DNA of 64,000 nt from Deinococcus cellulosilyticus NBRC 106333 = KACC 11606 (GCF_007990775.1 NZ_BJXB01000006.1:167991-231990), one strand, 5' to 3'. Numbered from the stretch's first letter, positions 50,253 through 61,458 are shown. The notes: generated by a model not told the origin, from the letters alone. Numbers and translations: made by a program.

Positions 50253-50969
50253 TCACAGGGCTGAATCAGCAGATGCTTCTGTTTTCCCCAGCACCCTGGG
50301 CACAAATTTCAGGGCATCTGCCGCCACAAAATGCAAAGGAATACCGCACCAGTGCCGGATCAATTTGTCCTGATTCACCCCATGGAGGTGTCCATAGACC
50401 ACACCTGCAGGACGGTACTCCTCGATCAGGCGGGTGAATCCATTGGGTTCAAAAGCCGCATTGGTGAGGGGGTAGTGCAGCATCACCAGCACCTGTTTGC
50501 CCTCAAGCTTGCGGGCAGCTTCCAGGGTCAGCCTCAGACGCTCCACTTCACGCAGGTAGATTTTTTCATCTTCGGGCTTGAAGCCCTCTGTTCCAGGGGT
50601 GACCCAGCCCCGGGTGCCACAGATCACCGTGTCATCAAAACGGATCGCATCGTTTTGCAGGGCATAAATCCCCGCAGGCAATTCTGCCCTCAAGCGGGTG
50701 ATGGCAGGCCACCAGTAATCGTGATTGCCTCTGGAAATCACCTTGATTCCAGGGAGGTCAGCAATGTCCTGCAGGTCCAGCAAGGCATCCCGAAAATGCA
50801 TGGCCCAGGAGATGTCTCCGGGGATCAGAACAAGATCATCTGGCTGCACCGTCTCACACCAGCGCTGAAAAAACACATCTGGATGGCCCGCCCACCCCGG
50901 ACCGAAAATCGTCATCGGCTTGGGGGTCTTGCGGGAGAGGTGCGGGTCAGCGATGGCCAGAATGCGCAT
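50253..50969 (-). CDS. Calcineurin-like metallophosphoesterase
   Basis: The 238-residue protein has the metallophosphoesterase motifs IADPHLS, LIPGDISWAM, ISRGNHDYWW, MLHYPL and YGHLHG. It belongs to a group of uncharacterised cytosolic phosphoesterases (TIGR-type, often annotated as predicted phosphohydrolase). ATG at 50969 is chosen because the conserved first strand (MRILAIADPHLS) begins there. It lies on the minus strand between tRNA-Pro and the pullulanase and is not clearly part of an operon. Confidence 0.88.
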   Translation of the reverse strand: MRILAIADPHLSRKTPKPMTIFGPGWAGHPDVFFQRWCETVQPDDLVLIPGDISWAMHFRDALLDLQDIADLPGIKVISRGNHDYWWPAITRLRAELPAGIYALQNDAIRFDDTVICGTRGWVTPGTEGFKPEDEKIYLREVERLRLTLEAARKLEGKQVLVMLHYPLTNAAFEPNGFTRLIEEYRPAGVVYGHLHGVNQDKLIRHWCGIPLHFVAADALKFVPRVLGKTEASADSAL

Positions 50970-51098
50970 GGAATACGTCCTATTCAGCTCGGTCAGAACA
51001 TCGGAATCACACGGGTGGTGTTCTGACTTTTCAATGTGGTCGGGTCGAAACGACAGCCTTGCCTGTCGGGTCACTGCAAAAGACCCTGGTGGGTGATC

Positions 51099-51123
51099 AA
51101 AAAACCCCCCGGAATTGGGGGGT
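51099..51123 (-). terminator. Terminator after tRNA-Pro
   Basis: On the minus strand ACCCCC / GGGGGT with a 7-nt loop is followed by six T, 5 nt after the tRNA CCA end. Confidence 0.92.
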
Positions 51124-51127
51124 CTGG

Positions 51128-51204
<77 letters not shown>

Positions 51205-51224
51205 TGACCACGGCAAGGGGTAGT

Positions 51225-51701
51225 TTACCCGTCCAGATCGGACATGTCAAGCTGAAAAGAGGCTTTCAGCAGCGTAAGCACTTTACCGTACTCGAATCCC
51301 CGGCGCACCAGAAAACCCACCGCACGCCGGAAGCCCTTTTCGCCATCCCGCTGCCATTTCTCAAGGTTGCGGTCGATCAGGGCCTGCAGTTCTTCTTCCT
51401 CGGTTTCATCGTCCCTGAGGGTTTTTGCACTGGCCTTGACCCCTTTTTCATACAGCTTCTGCTGGATGTACCCTCTGCCCACCCCACGCTTGCGGGCCAG
51501 GGTGCGGGCCACCTCCTGATCGTTGAGGTACCCATATCCTTTGAGGAGTTCAATCAACTGGTCTGACTGCTCAGGAGTCGCGCCCCTGCGCTTCAGACGT
51601 GTGCGAAGTTCATGCTCGCTGAGTTGCTTCTGGGCCAGCGCACGAAAAGCGTAGGCTTTGAGCTCTTCCAGGGTGATGGATTTTGCTGGGGTTGCATTCA
51701 C
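51225..51701 (-). CDS. recX: Regulatory protein RecX
   Basis: RecX modulates RecA filaments. The 158-residue protein has the three-helix repeats of the family: ALAQKQLSEHELRTRLKRRGATPEQSDQLIELLKGYGYLNDQEVARTLARKRGVGRGYIQQKLYEKGV and FRRAVGFLVRRGFEYGKVLTLL. I take GTG at 51701, which overlaps the MATE transporter stop as GTGA; a GTG at 51719 would add 6 residues. It is the second gene of the MATE-recX operon, not next to recA. A DinF-like MATE protein coupled to a RecA regulator hints at a DNA-damage-linked operon. Confidence 0.88.
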   Translation of the reverse strand: MNATPAKSITLEELKAYAFRALAQKQLSEHELRTRLKRRGATPEQSDQLIELLKGYGYLNDQEVARTLARKRGVGRGYIQQKLYEKGVKASAKTLRDDETEEEELQALIDRNLEKWQRDGEKGFRRAVGFLVRRGFEYGKVLTLLKASFQLDMSDLDG

Positions 51702-53014
51702 AGGGTTTTTGTCTTCCACCGTCCGCTCCAGAAACGCCACAGATAAATCAGGGCAATGGATGTGATGTAGATCAGCGCTCCGGTCCAGGCCCCCTGCACC
51801 CCATACCCATTCTCGGTGAGGAGGTAAGCAGGCAGCACCAGCAGGCTCCATGAACCGAGCACCGTCACCAGCATTCTAAACCGGGTGTCCCCTGCACCGG
51901 AGAGGGCTCCTCCCAGGATGATGGCGATGCCATCCACCACCTGATAGAGGGCCATCACCCGCATGATCTTCACACAGAGGTCAATCAGGGCAGGATCACT
52001 GGTGAAGAGTTTGACCAGTGGAACAGGAACAGTGATGAAGGCAATGGCCACCAGGGTCATGAAACTCCCCCCGATGATGGTCCCTCGCCATCCCACACGC
52101 TGGGCTGTGGTGATGCTGCTCTCCCCAATGAAACGGGACACCAGGCTTCCGGTTGCTGCCGAGAGGGCAAAGGCAGGCATGAAACCGAAACTGGCCATCT
52201 GGTTGGCAATCTGGGAGGCCGCAAGCTCCAGCGTTCCCAGCCTGGAAATGATGGTCATGAACACCGAAAATCCTGCCACTTCAGAAAGGTCGGCAAGACC
52301 CATTGGGAGGCCAAGCCTGAAGGTGCGAGAGGCGTCCTTCCAATGGGGCCAGAGGGGCCTCATCACCCCGTGCTGTCTGAAGAGCACCACAAAACTGACC
52401 ACACATTGCACCATCACCGCAATGAAGGCACCCCATGCCGCTCCAGCCACTCCCCAGCCAAACTGGAAGATGAAAACCCAGGCCAGAATGGCGTTCAGGA
52501 TCACCGTCATCCAGCTGAGGATCAGGGGAATCCGGCTGTTTCCCACCCCCAGAAAATAACCCACGTTCAGGATCACCAGCAGGGCAAAAGGAGTTTCCCA
52601 CAGTCGGATGCGTGCATAGGTGAGGAGTTCTTTTGCCAGGGCAGGTTCGGGATTGGAGAGGTTGACAATGGCCTGAATCAGGGGCTGACCCAGCAGCATC
52701 ACCAGCAGGGCCAGAAACAACGAGAGGGTGAAGTAGACCCCATACCACTTGCGCATCTCCTGCGGTTCACCTGCTCCAAAGGCACGGGCCACAAAGGTGG
52801 TCACAGAGTTGGTGTAACTGCGAAAAAGCAGGGTGATGGTAAAGGCGTACATCCAGCCAAGTCCCACTGCCCCCACCTCCACCTGTCCCAGCCTTCCCAT
52901 GAACAGGGTGTCGGTCACGCCGATCATGGAGTAGGCAAGGTTGGAGAGCATGAGCGGCCAGGCCAGCTGGGTGAGTTGAGAGGTGAGTCCAGAGGAGCGG
53001 CGGGCAGTGGTCAT
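51698..53014 (-). CDS. MATE-family efflux transporter (DinF-like)
   Basis: The 438-residue protein has twelve predicted membrane helices and the MATE marks LTQLAWPLMLSNLAYSMIGVTDTLFMGRLG in the first and ATGSLVSRFIGE/WRGTIIGG in the second half. Substrates are unknown drugs or metabolites, exchanged for Na+ or H+. TAGGCT lies 6 nt before the ATG (leaderless pattern). It overlaps recX by GTGA, which recalls dinF, an SOS gene in other bacteria. Confidence 0.92.
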   Translation of the reverse strand: MTTARRSSGLTSQLTQLAWPLMLSNLAYSMIGVTDTLFMGRLGQVEVGAVGLGWMYAFTITLLFRSYTNSVTTFVARAFGAGEPQEMRKWYGVYFTLSLFLALLVMLLGQPLIQAIVNLSNPEPALAKELLTYARIRLWETPFALLVILNVGYFLGVGNSRIPLILSWMTVILNAILAWVFIFQFGWGVAGAAWGAFIAVMVQCVVSFVVLFRQHGVMRPLWPHWKDASRTFRLGLPMGLADLSEVAGFSVFMTIISRLGTLELAASQIANQMASFGFMPAFALSAATGSLVSRFIGESSITTAQRVGWRGTIIGGSFMTLVAIAFITVPVPLVKLFTSDPALIDLCVKIMRVMALYQVVDGIAIILGGALSGAGDTRFRMLVTVLGSWSLLVLPAYLLTENGYGVQGAWTGALIYITSIALIYLWRFWSGRWKTKTL

Positions 53015-53070
53015 CGGATCAGCCTACCATTCTGTATACAATCCTGACAGCGCTTTCATGCCTATTGTCT

Positions 53071-53108
53071 TTAAAACAAAAGGCTCCCCTCCGCACAGAG
53101 AGGAGCCT
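53071..53108 (-). terminator. Terminator of the leishmanolysin-like gene
   Basis: On the minus strand AGGCTCC ... GGAGCCT forms a stem around a 14-nt loop, followed by TTTTGTTTT. Confidence 0.82.
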
Positions 53109-53120
53109 CTTTTGCAGGGC

Positions 53121-54647
53121 TCAGTGGCCAGGAAGAACCCTGGGCTGGAGCAGAATTTCATTCAGTTCTCTGCCTGTGACAGGCAGCCCTTGCTTCACAA
53201 TCGAAGGCATCTGGAACGTGTCTGCGGCACTGTGATTGACCACATAGCCCAGGTCCTGCAAAGCCCCGGTGGTCAATGCGCTCAGGGGCATGGGACCACT
53301 TTCCACAAAGCCGGTCATGAGTTCATGGTCAAAGACGGATTCCTTCCAGTGTCCACATTTGGTGCCAGCACCAAACTGGTCTTCCACAGGCACCTGACCA
53401 CTTCCGCCCAGGGTCAGGTATTTTTGCATGGCATTTGCACCATTGAATTTGACACTGGTGGCCACCTGACAGTTGCTCCCTCCGTTGTGCACCAGCAGGT
53501 TGTCCCAGCGTTCCAGGGTACCGATCCCCAGCACATGGCCCATCTCATGCAGGATCACGTTCTGGAGGCTTCCCTCTGATTCCATCTGGGCCAGGTCTGC
53601 AGCATCGAACTGCATGATTCCAGTGATTGGAATTTCAGAGAATGGGCGGACAAATTCCGGTCCTGCACGGCCCAGCACCCCTCCAACTCCATCAATGTTG
53701 ACTGCATCTGCGGTGATCTCAAGATCGTCCACATTCAGCACCCGACCATCTCCCAGGTCAAAGTCATAAAAGTCATTCGATCCTTCCAGAATGACCTTTT
53801 CCCACCTGCGGGCTGCAGTTTCAAACACCTGTTTCTGGCTGGGGGTCAGCAGGGTGCTCTGGGGAAAAGTCAGCTGGATGTTGAAAGGTTCGGGAAGCCC
53901 CAGATCTTCTGCATAAGCCACCATCACCGAAAACCCAAAGGGGTCCTGAGCCGCAGTGGAGGCCATCGGATAACTGACACTGAAGGTCAGGGTTCGGCTT
54001 GCCCCATCTGGCAAATCTCCATCGAGCACCCATGCTCTTGAAGTGACTTCACTGGTCAGGCCAGCAGGAGGGGCCACCTCAAAGCCAGTGACATCAAGTG
54101 TGCTGGTGAAACGGGTTCCCTCTGCAGCCATCTTTGCAGCATCGTTCTGGAAATCATAGGTGTACAGAGGTCCAGCCACCAGTGAAGCTGCACGGGCACT
54201 GGCGTCACTGCCATCAAAGAAGCGCACACTGCGGAAGATGGTGCTCCCAGGGGTGGGTGCTGTGCTGTTGTTGGTGGCGTTGCCATCGGCATCATCGAGG
54301 TTCACCCCTATGAAAGACAGGTTGTGGAGGGTGCGACCTGTGTTGTTGGTGACTTTGTAGACCGCAGTCAGGTACCGGGTTCCGGTGCGCCTCACAGTGA
54401 AAGAGTTGCTGGACAGACTCTGGAAGGTGATGCCCGAACTGAGTGTGGAGAGCCATTGTTTATCAATTCCTCCACCCACTTTTACAGCAGAAGTGGTGGG
54501 GTGGTCAGAATTGGTGTCCTGAAAGTGAATTTCCAGAAGGTGTGAGGGCAATCTGGGGGTCTCTTTGGGGGATGCAGAAGGCACCACAGGGGTAGAGTTG
54601 CAGGCCACAACCATCAGGGCCACCAGAGCAAGCAGGTGTTTTTTCAC
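53121..54647 (-). CDS. Leishmanolysin-like (M8) metalloprotease lipoprotein
   Basis: The 508-residue protein has a lipoprotein signal (MKKHLLALVALMVVACNS, Cys16). The N-terminal half holds Ig-like sheets, and a C-terminal peptidase domain carries HEMGHVLGIGTLERW (about 365), the HExxHxxGxGT zinc motif of the M8 group. DAADLAQMESEGSLQNVILHEMGH resembles bacterial leishmanolysin-like proteins. GTG at 54647 is preferred because GGAGA lies 4 nt upstream; an ATG at 54665 gives a longer N-terminus. It is probably surface-anchored and degrades extracellular protein. Confidence 0.88.
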   Translation of the reverse strand: MKKHLLALVALMVVACNSTPVVPSASPKETPRLPSHLLEIHFQDTNSDHPTTSAVKVGGGIDKQWLSTLSSGITFQSLSSNSFTVRRTGTRYLTAVYKVTNNTGRTLHNLSFIGVNLDDADGNATNNSTAPTPGSTIFRSVRFFDGSDASARAASLVAGPLYTYDFQNDAAKMAAEGTRFTSTLDVTGFEVAPPAGLTSEVTSRAWVLDGDLPDGASRTLTFSVSYPMASTAAQDPFGFSVMVAYAEDLGLPEPFNIQLTFPQSTLLTPSQKQVFETAARRWEKVILEGSNDFYDFDLGDGRVLNVDDLEITADAVNIDGVGGVLGRAGPEFVRPFSEIPITGIMQFDAADLAQMESEGSLQNVILHEMGHVLGIGTLERWDNLLVHNGGSNCQVATSVKFNGANAMQKYLTLGGSGQVPVEDQFGAGTKCGHWKESVFDHELMTGFVESGPMPLSALTTGALQDLGYVVNHSAADTFQMPSIVKQGLPVTGRELNEILLQPRVLPGH

Positions 54648-55090
54648 AGATTCTCCACTGCGCATGATCCTGGCCCTTGAAATCATCACAGGCAGGTCCA
54701 TCATGCAAGTTGTAGGTTTGGGTTTTAAAGCCTGCCGGGCTCAGCAATACGAAAGAAAAGGATTCAGAGCCTGGAGATCTTTTTGATCGACAAGACTTAC
54801 AATGAACATGATATGCTTTCTGCTCTAACAGATTTCATACACTTCATGACCCATGATCCTCATATTCTTGTTCAGAGATAAGGTTACAGATGAGGACAAT
54901 TAGAATTAAGCATGGTGTCTTGTAAATCAGCTTCTTTACAGAAAATTCCTCTGATTTTCCATCCTTCTTCGCGAAAAACCTGATATGAAACCCACCATAA
55001 CCGGTGACCAGAGGGCATGGTTTTCCATCCTTTTTCGTGGGAAACCCTCAGTTGACCTGCCCCTTCAAGTTCATGCGATAAAATCAGCCC
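54648..55090. other. 443-nt divergent gap without a gene
   Basis: The stretch is AT-rich, unlike the flanks. It should hold the leishmanolysin-like gene promoter on the minus strand and the promoter of the next gene on the plus strand (TTGACC 55052-55057, TAAAAT 55079-55084). A pair of direct repeats lies at 54955-55050. I see no RNA gene. Confidence 0.6.
54955..55050. repeat. Pair of 30-nt direct repeats, 66 bp apart
   Basis: 54955-54983 and 55021-55050 share TTTTCCATCCTT, then TTCG and a GAAA-C-C tail, with about five differences. The inner TTCGCGAA of the first copy is palindromic. They lie just upstream of the gene at 55091 and could be regulator sites. Confidence 0.6.
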
Positions 55091-55576
55091 ATGGAAATTC
55101 ATGGACGCGTTGGTGGAACCAGCATGGGATACGACATTCAGGCCACATTCTCAAACCCCGAGGTGCGAGGACGGATTGGAGGCAGAAAGCTGGGCTATGA
55201 CATCCGGCTTGATGCCTTCGACTTTGCCACAGAAGGACGCATTGGAGGCACCCTTGATGGATTCGATGTCCTGATCAAAGCTGGAGAAATTCACCAGGGA
55301 CGCTTTGGAGGTGATTTTGCTGGAATGGACCTCAAATTCAAAGAAGATGGCCAGAACATCACTGGCCGTCTCGGTGGACCTGTCATTGGTTATGACCTGA
55401 ACCTCACCTGCCAGGCGGGCCAACTCACAGGCCGCATTGGAGGAAAACACGATGGTAAGGACGTTGCCCTGGAAGGCAATGCTCCAGTGGCTCTGCTGGT
55501 GGTCCTGGCCAGTGCTGCCTTTTACCTCCTGCATCAGGCAGAGGCGGGCAGTGCAAGTGCAGCAGGAGCAGGCTGA
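55091..55576 (+). CDS. Six-repeat GRIGG protein with a C-terminal membrane helix, no known family
   Basis: The 161-residue protein consists of six near-perfect 21-22 residue repeats starting at residues 5, 27, 49, 70, 92 and 114, each G-R-hydrophobic-G-G-x3-G-aromatic-D-hydrophobic followed by a strand. The regular alternation suggests a beta-solenoid. A hydrophobic helix (PVALLVVLASAAFYLL) and an Ala/Gly/Ser-rich end follow, so it may be tail-anchored. There is no signal peptide. TAAAAT lies 6 nt before the ATG (leaderless pattern). I know of no function. Confidence 0.82.
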   Translation: MEIHGRVGGTSMGYDIQATFSNPEVRGRIGGRKLGYDIRLDAFDFATEGRIGGTLDGFDVLIKAGEIHQGRFGGDFAGMDLKFKEDGQNITGRLGGPVIGYDLNLTCQAGQLTGRIGGKHDGKDVALEGNAPVALLVVLASAAFYLLHQAEAGSASAAGAG

Positions 55577-55578
55577 GC

Positions 55579-55607
55579 TTGCAAAATTCAGGGTTGTGCG
55601 CTACCAT
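55579..55607 (+). promoter_or_regulatory. rpsT promoter
   Basis: TTGCAA (55579-55584) and TACCAT (55602-55607) are 17 bp apart. The expected start near 55614 leaves a leader of about 137 nt. Confidence 0.7.
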
Positions 55608-55613
55608 TTAAAG

Positions 55614-55750
55614 GCTTGTGTATTTTTGCAGTGCACAGGTGCACCTGAACAGGTGCGCGTCTGAAAGAAAAACTTCCAGACGCTTCGGTTCCCCGGCAAG
55701 CAGAAGTACGGGAACCGCCCTGAGAGCCCTCAGGAGAAAGAGAGACACCC
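55614..55750 (+). promoter_or_regulatory. Structured leader of rpsT, possible autoregulatory element
   Basis: Three hairpins follow each other: GCGTCT / AGACGC (around 55654-55687), GGTTCCC / GGGAACC (55687-55716) and CCTGAG-agcc-CTCAGG (55719-55734). The last buries the AGGAG ribosome site (55732-55736). S20 represses its own translation in E. coli, so this could be the target here. Confidence 0.6.
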
Positions 55751-56029
<279 letters not shown>

Positions 56030-56044
56030 AGTTCTAAAGTTTGA

Positions 56045-56075
56045 GAAGAGGAGGCCTTGCCTCCTCTTCTTTTTT
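56045..56075 (+). terminator. Rho-independent terminator of rpsT
   Basis: A 10-bp stem (GAAGAGGAGG / CCTCCTCTTC) with a 5-nt loop is followed by six T. Confidence 0.95.
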
Positions 56076-56077
56076 GA

Positions 56078-56998
56078 TCACTTGAGCAGGTTCTCTTTGA
56101 GGGCATCAAGCAATTCCCGGGTCTGCCAGTAAATTCCGTGGGTGTAATGGTATCCTTGCAGCAGTTCAGTCATGCCTCCCTCAGGATGCACCTGAATGTC
56201 TGTCACAGGTTTTCCACTGCTGAGCTGGAACATTTTTGAAGCAACAAAGGACAGAGGATCAAGCGGTTCCCAGAGGTTGATCCAGCGTTTGAGTTGCGGT
56301 GGCATCACGATGGGTTCACCTGTATAGGCTGGAACCGTGGGCCTCGGGTCCACCAGATGAAAGTAAGGAAACTGGCTTCCAAAAGTGGTCAGGGATTTTG
56401 CATGGAGGGGCAGTTTTCCTCTGATGATGGTGTCCACTGCAATGACTCCTCCCAGGGAATGGGCCACCACATGCACCGATTTGCGGGATGTGCCATACCC
56501 CATTTTCCTGACATCAAAGGCCTTGAGCACCTCCCAGACCCGCCCCTGAATGGCTGCCTGGTTTCTCTGGTACACCATGATGTCTCCAAGTGAGGTGGTG
56601 ATCATGTGGCGGTTGGAGACCCTGGCCGTCTGGTACTGCTGGGCCAGATAACTTCTTACTGCATCTCCAGCAACCTGATTGAGGGCGGCTTCCAGTTGTG
56701 CCTTGATGGGCGCAGCCACAATTGCAGGGAGCCTGTTGATCAGGTTCAGCAGGTCGGTAACCTTTGCATTTTGCGGGTTGACCCTGGGCACAGAAAAGGA
56801 GGGAGCAGGTTCCAGATCCGGCATGCAGGCATCAAGGTTCTCGGTGTGGGCAGCAAGGTCGCCCCAGTACACCGGGATAAACTGGAAAGTTGAGTTTCCT
56901 GTGACCGTTTCAAAACGCTCTTCAAGTTCCTGCACTTCCTGGCTCCAGGCATGCTGGTCCCGGTTGCCAATTCCATGAATCACCAAAACGGGTTCCAT
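56078..56998 (-). CDS. Alpha/beta hydrolase-like protein
   Basis: The 306-residue protein has the alpha/beta hydrolase start VLVIHGIGN (oxyanion loop), the nucleophile elbow AHSLGG with the catalytic Ser, a likely Asp region (DPRP or EPLDPL) and a late His (GYHYTHGIYW). It has no signal peptide. It resembles lipase/esterase-like proteins of unknown substrate. AAGGAAAAC before the ATG serves as ribosome site. It is monocistronic. Confidence 0.83.
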   Translation of the reverse strand: MEPVLVIHGIGNRDQHAWSQEVQELEERFETVTGNSTFQFIPVYWGDLAAHTENLDACMPDLEPAPSFSVPRVNPQNAKVTDLLNLINRLPAIVAAPIKAQLEAALNQVAGDAVRSYLAQQYQTARVSNRHMITTSLGDIMVYQRNQAAIQGRVWEVLKAFDVRKMGYGTSRKSVHVVAHSLGGVIAVDTIIRGKLPLHAKSLTTFGSQFPYFHLVDPRPTVPAYTGEPIVMPPQLKRWINLWEPLDPLSFVASKMFQLSSGKPVTDIQVHPEGGMTELLQGYHYTHGIYWQTRELLDALKENLLK

Positions 56999-57009
56999 GT
57001 TTTCCTTTC

Positions 57010-57035
57010 AAAAAAACCTGCCTCGGGTGGGCAGG
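57010..57035 (-). terminator. Terminator of the mutase-meaB-HIT operon
   Basis: On the minus strand CCTGCC / GGCAGG with a 7-nt loop is followed by six or seven T. Confidence 0.9.
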
Positions 57036-57052
57036 TGATGTGGGTTGTGTCT

Positions 57053-57403
57053 TTACTGTGCAGCTTCAGTGAGGTGCTCGGCCTCGGAACGGTCTTCCCA
57101 TCCGCCCATGATGTGGATGTGTGTGTGGAAAACCACCTGTCCCCCTCCAGCCCCGACGTTGACCACCAGACGGTAGTCGGTCAGGTGCTCTTTTGCCACC
57201 CTGTTGGCGGTCATGAACAGTTCTCCCATGTGCTGGGCATCAGCGATTTCATCCAGGCGGCTGGAGAACTGCTTGGGGATCAGCAGCAGGTGAACGGGGG
57301 CCTTGGGGGCAATGTCCCGGATGGCAATGAATTTGTCGTCTTCATAGACGATCTGGGAGGGAATTTCTCGGTCAATGATTCTCTGGAAGATGCTTTTCTC
57401 CAT
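57053..57403 (-). CDS. HIT-family nucleotide-binding protein
   Basis: The 116-residue protein has the HIT triad HTHIHIMGG (His93, His95, His97) and the family start IFQRIIDREIPSQIVYEDDKFIAIRDIAPKAPVHLLLIPK, as in HinT/YcfF, which hydrolyse aminoacyl-adenylates and adenosine phosphoramidates. It overlaps meaB by 32 nt and is the last gene of the operon. Confidence 0.94.
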   Translation of the reverse strand: MEKSIFQRIIDREIPSQIVYEDDKFIAIRDIAPKAPVHLLLIPKQFSSRLDEIADAQHMGELFMTANRVAKEHLTDYRLVVNVGAGGGQVVFHTHIHIMGGWEDRSEAEHLTEAAQ

Positions 57404-58326
57404 GGGTGTCCTCCAACAAAAGGTGGGCTGCGCTTACCGGGTCCATTTTGCCCGTTCTGGTCTGTTCCCGCAAGGAGGCCCAGCGCTCTGGGTTCACCTG
57501 TTCCAGAAACTGCTGCCAGACCAGGGCTTTCAGGTGGTCCTCGAACCAGGCTTCCTGCTGGACCTGTCTTCTGTGCAGGATCTGGGCCTGATGCTGGGCC
57601 TGCCAGGATTTCAGGTGGCTCCACACCTTTTCCATGTGGGTGCCCTGCAGAGCACTGATCTGCAAGACCTTTGCCAGAGATTGCTGAAGCCTGAGGGCAC
57701 TTTCAAGCTGCACCTGGGTGAGGTTGGCCTCTTCAGGCAGCAGGTCCGCTTTGTTGATGAGGATGAGGTCCACCACTTCCATGATGCCGCGCTTGACCGC
57801 CTGAAGGTCGTCTCCAGCGTTAGGGAGGGTCAGCAGCACAAAAACATCGGTGAGTCTGGAAACCACGGTTTCAGACTGGCCCACCCCAACAGTCTCAATC
57901 AGGATCACGTCGAAGCCTGCAGCCTCACAGGCCAGCATCACTTCGCGGGTGTGCAGGGCCACTCCACCCAGCACTCCAGCACTTGGGCTGGGGCGGATGA
58001 AAGCTTCTGGCCTGCTGGAAAGGCGTTCCATGCGGGTCTTGTCTGCCAGAATGGACCCACCAGAAACCGCCGAACTGGGGTCCACGGCCAGCACAGCCAC
58101 TTTGAGACCCTGCCCAATCAGGTGCAAGCCAAAAGTTTCAATGAAGGTGCTCTTCCCCACTCCGGGTGTTCCACTGATCCCAATGCGGAAAGCATTCCCG
58201 GTGTGAGGAAGGATGTGTTCCAGGAGCACACGGGCCTCTTGCTGGTGAGTTTTCTTCTGGCTTTCCAGCAGGGTGATGGTGCGGGCCAGTGCCCTGCGGT
58301 TTCCCTGCAGGAGACCAGAGAGCAGG

Positions 58327-58340
<14 letters not shown>
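57372..58340 (-). CDS. meaB: Methylmalonyl-CoA mutase-associated GTPase MeaB
   Basis: MeaB guards methylmalonyl-CoA mutase by gating cobalamin loading and release. The 322-residue G3E-family GTPase has Walker A GTPGVGKST (57-65), LAVDPSSAVSGGSILADKTRM, VILIETVGVGQSE (switch II) and the base-binding LINKADLLPEEA. It overlaps the mutase gene by 14 nt, as expected for a chaperone made with its enzyme. Confidence 0.96.
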
Positions 58341-60462
<2,122 letters not shown>

Positions 60463-60530
60463 ACGTCTAGACAGACTATAACCCATTTCCGGGCCCTTGC
60501 CGAGGAAAAACATCCCCGAAGGCGTCACTT

Positions 60531-61388
60531 TCAGACAGACACCTCGTATTGAACGCGGGTGATCCACTCATCTGCATTGGAGGTGTCCTGTGGCCCTTTC
60601 AGGTACACTTCGCGGATGCCACCCATGAAGGTCATGTCGTTTTTCTGCACGTACTCCAGCATCGCCTGATGCACCAGATGCAAGGGCTCATAAGGTCCGA
60701 GGTGGGTCAGTGTCAGGTAGGTCCCTGCAGGAAGCTCCCGGAGCAGAAAAGGGCTCTTCACCTCTGCATTGCCTTCCACAGCGTAAGCCAGTTCGATTTC
60801 AAACGGATCATCTTTGGGGCACACTGCAGCCACCATCTCTGGTTTGAACAGGTCCTTCTGGTCGTTGATGAACACACTGCGGAGCTCCATGTAAGGCGAC
60901 ACAGGCTTCAGGCCTTGCTCTTCTGCGTACCTGAGGAGCATTCTTGAGGTTCTCTCTCGGGTGGGCTCAATCCCCGAAAGCCCGGTCATCAGACCCAGAC
61001 TCAGGATCTTGCTGGGACCTTCCGTTTCCAGGGTCGGGCGGATGTCCCGGTGGTGCATGGACACCCGGTCCAGGTGCTGCAGGGTGCGCTTCAATTCCTC
61101 AATCTGCTGTCTCAGGCGGCATTTGTGCTGTTCAATCACCTGTTCAACGGTCTCATCGGTCCCCGAGAGAATCTCCCGGATGTTCTCCAGAGGCACATCC
61201 AGTGAGCGCAGCAACCGGATCTTCTCGGCTTCTTTGAGCTGGTCGGCAGTGTAGAACCTGTACCCGGAAGAGGGGTCCACGAACTGCGGGAGCAGCAACT
61301 GGATCTCATCGTAAAAACGCAAAGACCGGATCGAAATGCGGCTCAGTCTGGAAAAATTGCCGATGGACAGAAAACTCGCTTCACCCAT
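60531..61388 (-). CDS. MerR-family regulator with GyrI-like effector domain
   Basis: The 285-residue protein has a MerR HTH (LSIGNFSRLSRISIRSLRFYDEIQLLLPQFVDPSSGYRFYTADQLKEAEKIRLLRSLDVPLENIREILSG), a coiled coil (about 82-120) and a C-terminal GyrI-like domain. I choose ATG at 61388; an ATG two codons before it is possible. Its own promoter and that of the small gene at 61510 each have a MerR-type long spacer with related dyads, so it probably controls both. The inducer is unknown. Confidence 0.92.
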   Translation of the reverse strand: MGEASFLSIGNFSRLSRISIRSLRFYDEIQLLLPQFVDPSSGYRFYTADQLKEAEKIRLLRSLDVPLENIREILSGTDETVEQVIEQHKCRLRQQIEELKRTLQHLDRVSMHHRDIRPTLETEGPSKILSLGLMTGLSGIEPTRERTSRMLLRYAEEQGLKPVSPYMELRSVFINDQKDLFKPEMVAAVCPKDDPFEIELAYAVEGNAEVKSPFLLRELPAGTYLTLTHLGPYEPLHLVHQAMLEYVQKNDMTFMGGIREVYLKGPQDTSNADEWITRVQYEVSV

Positions 61389-61407
61389 GCACATCAACTC
61401 CAGCCTC

Positions 61408-61439
61408 AGCATATAAGTCTCACACCGTGTGAGGGTCAA
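61408..61439 (-). promoter_or_regulatory. MerR-type promoter of the regulator gene
   Basis: On the minus strand TTGACC (61434-61439) is followed by a perfect dyad CTCACAC-G-GTGTGAG (61419-61433) and TATGCT (61408-61413) after 20 bp, or TATATG after 18 bp. Confidence 0.75.
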
Positions 61440-61458
61440 ATGTCATTTGTGGGGCCGT

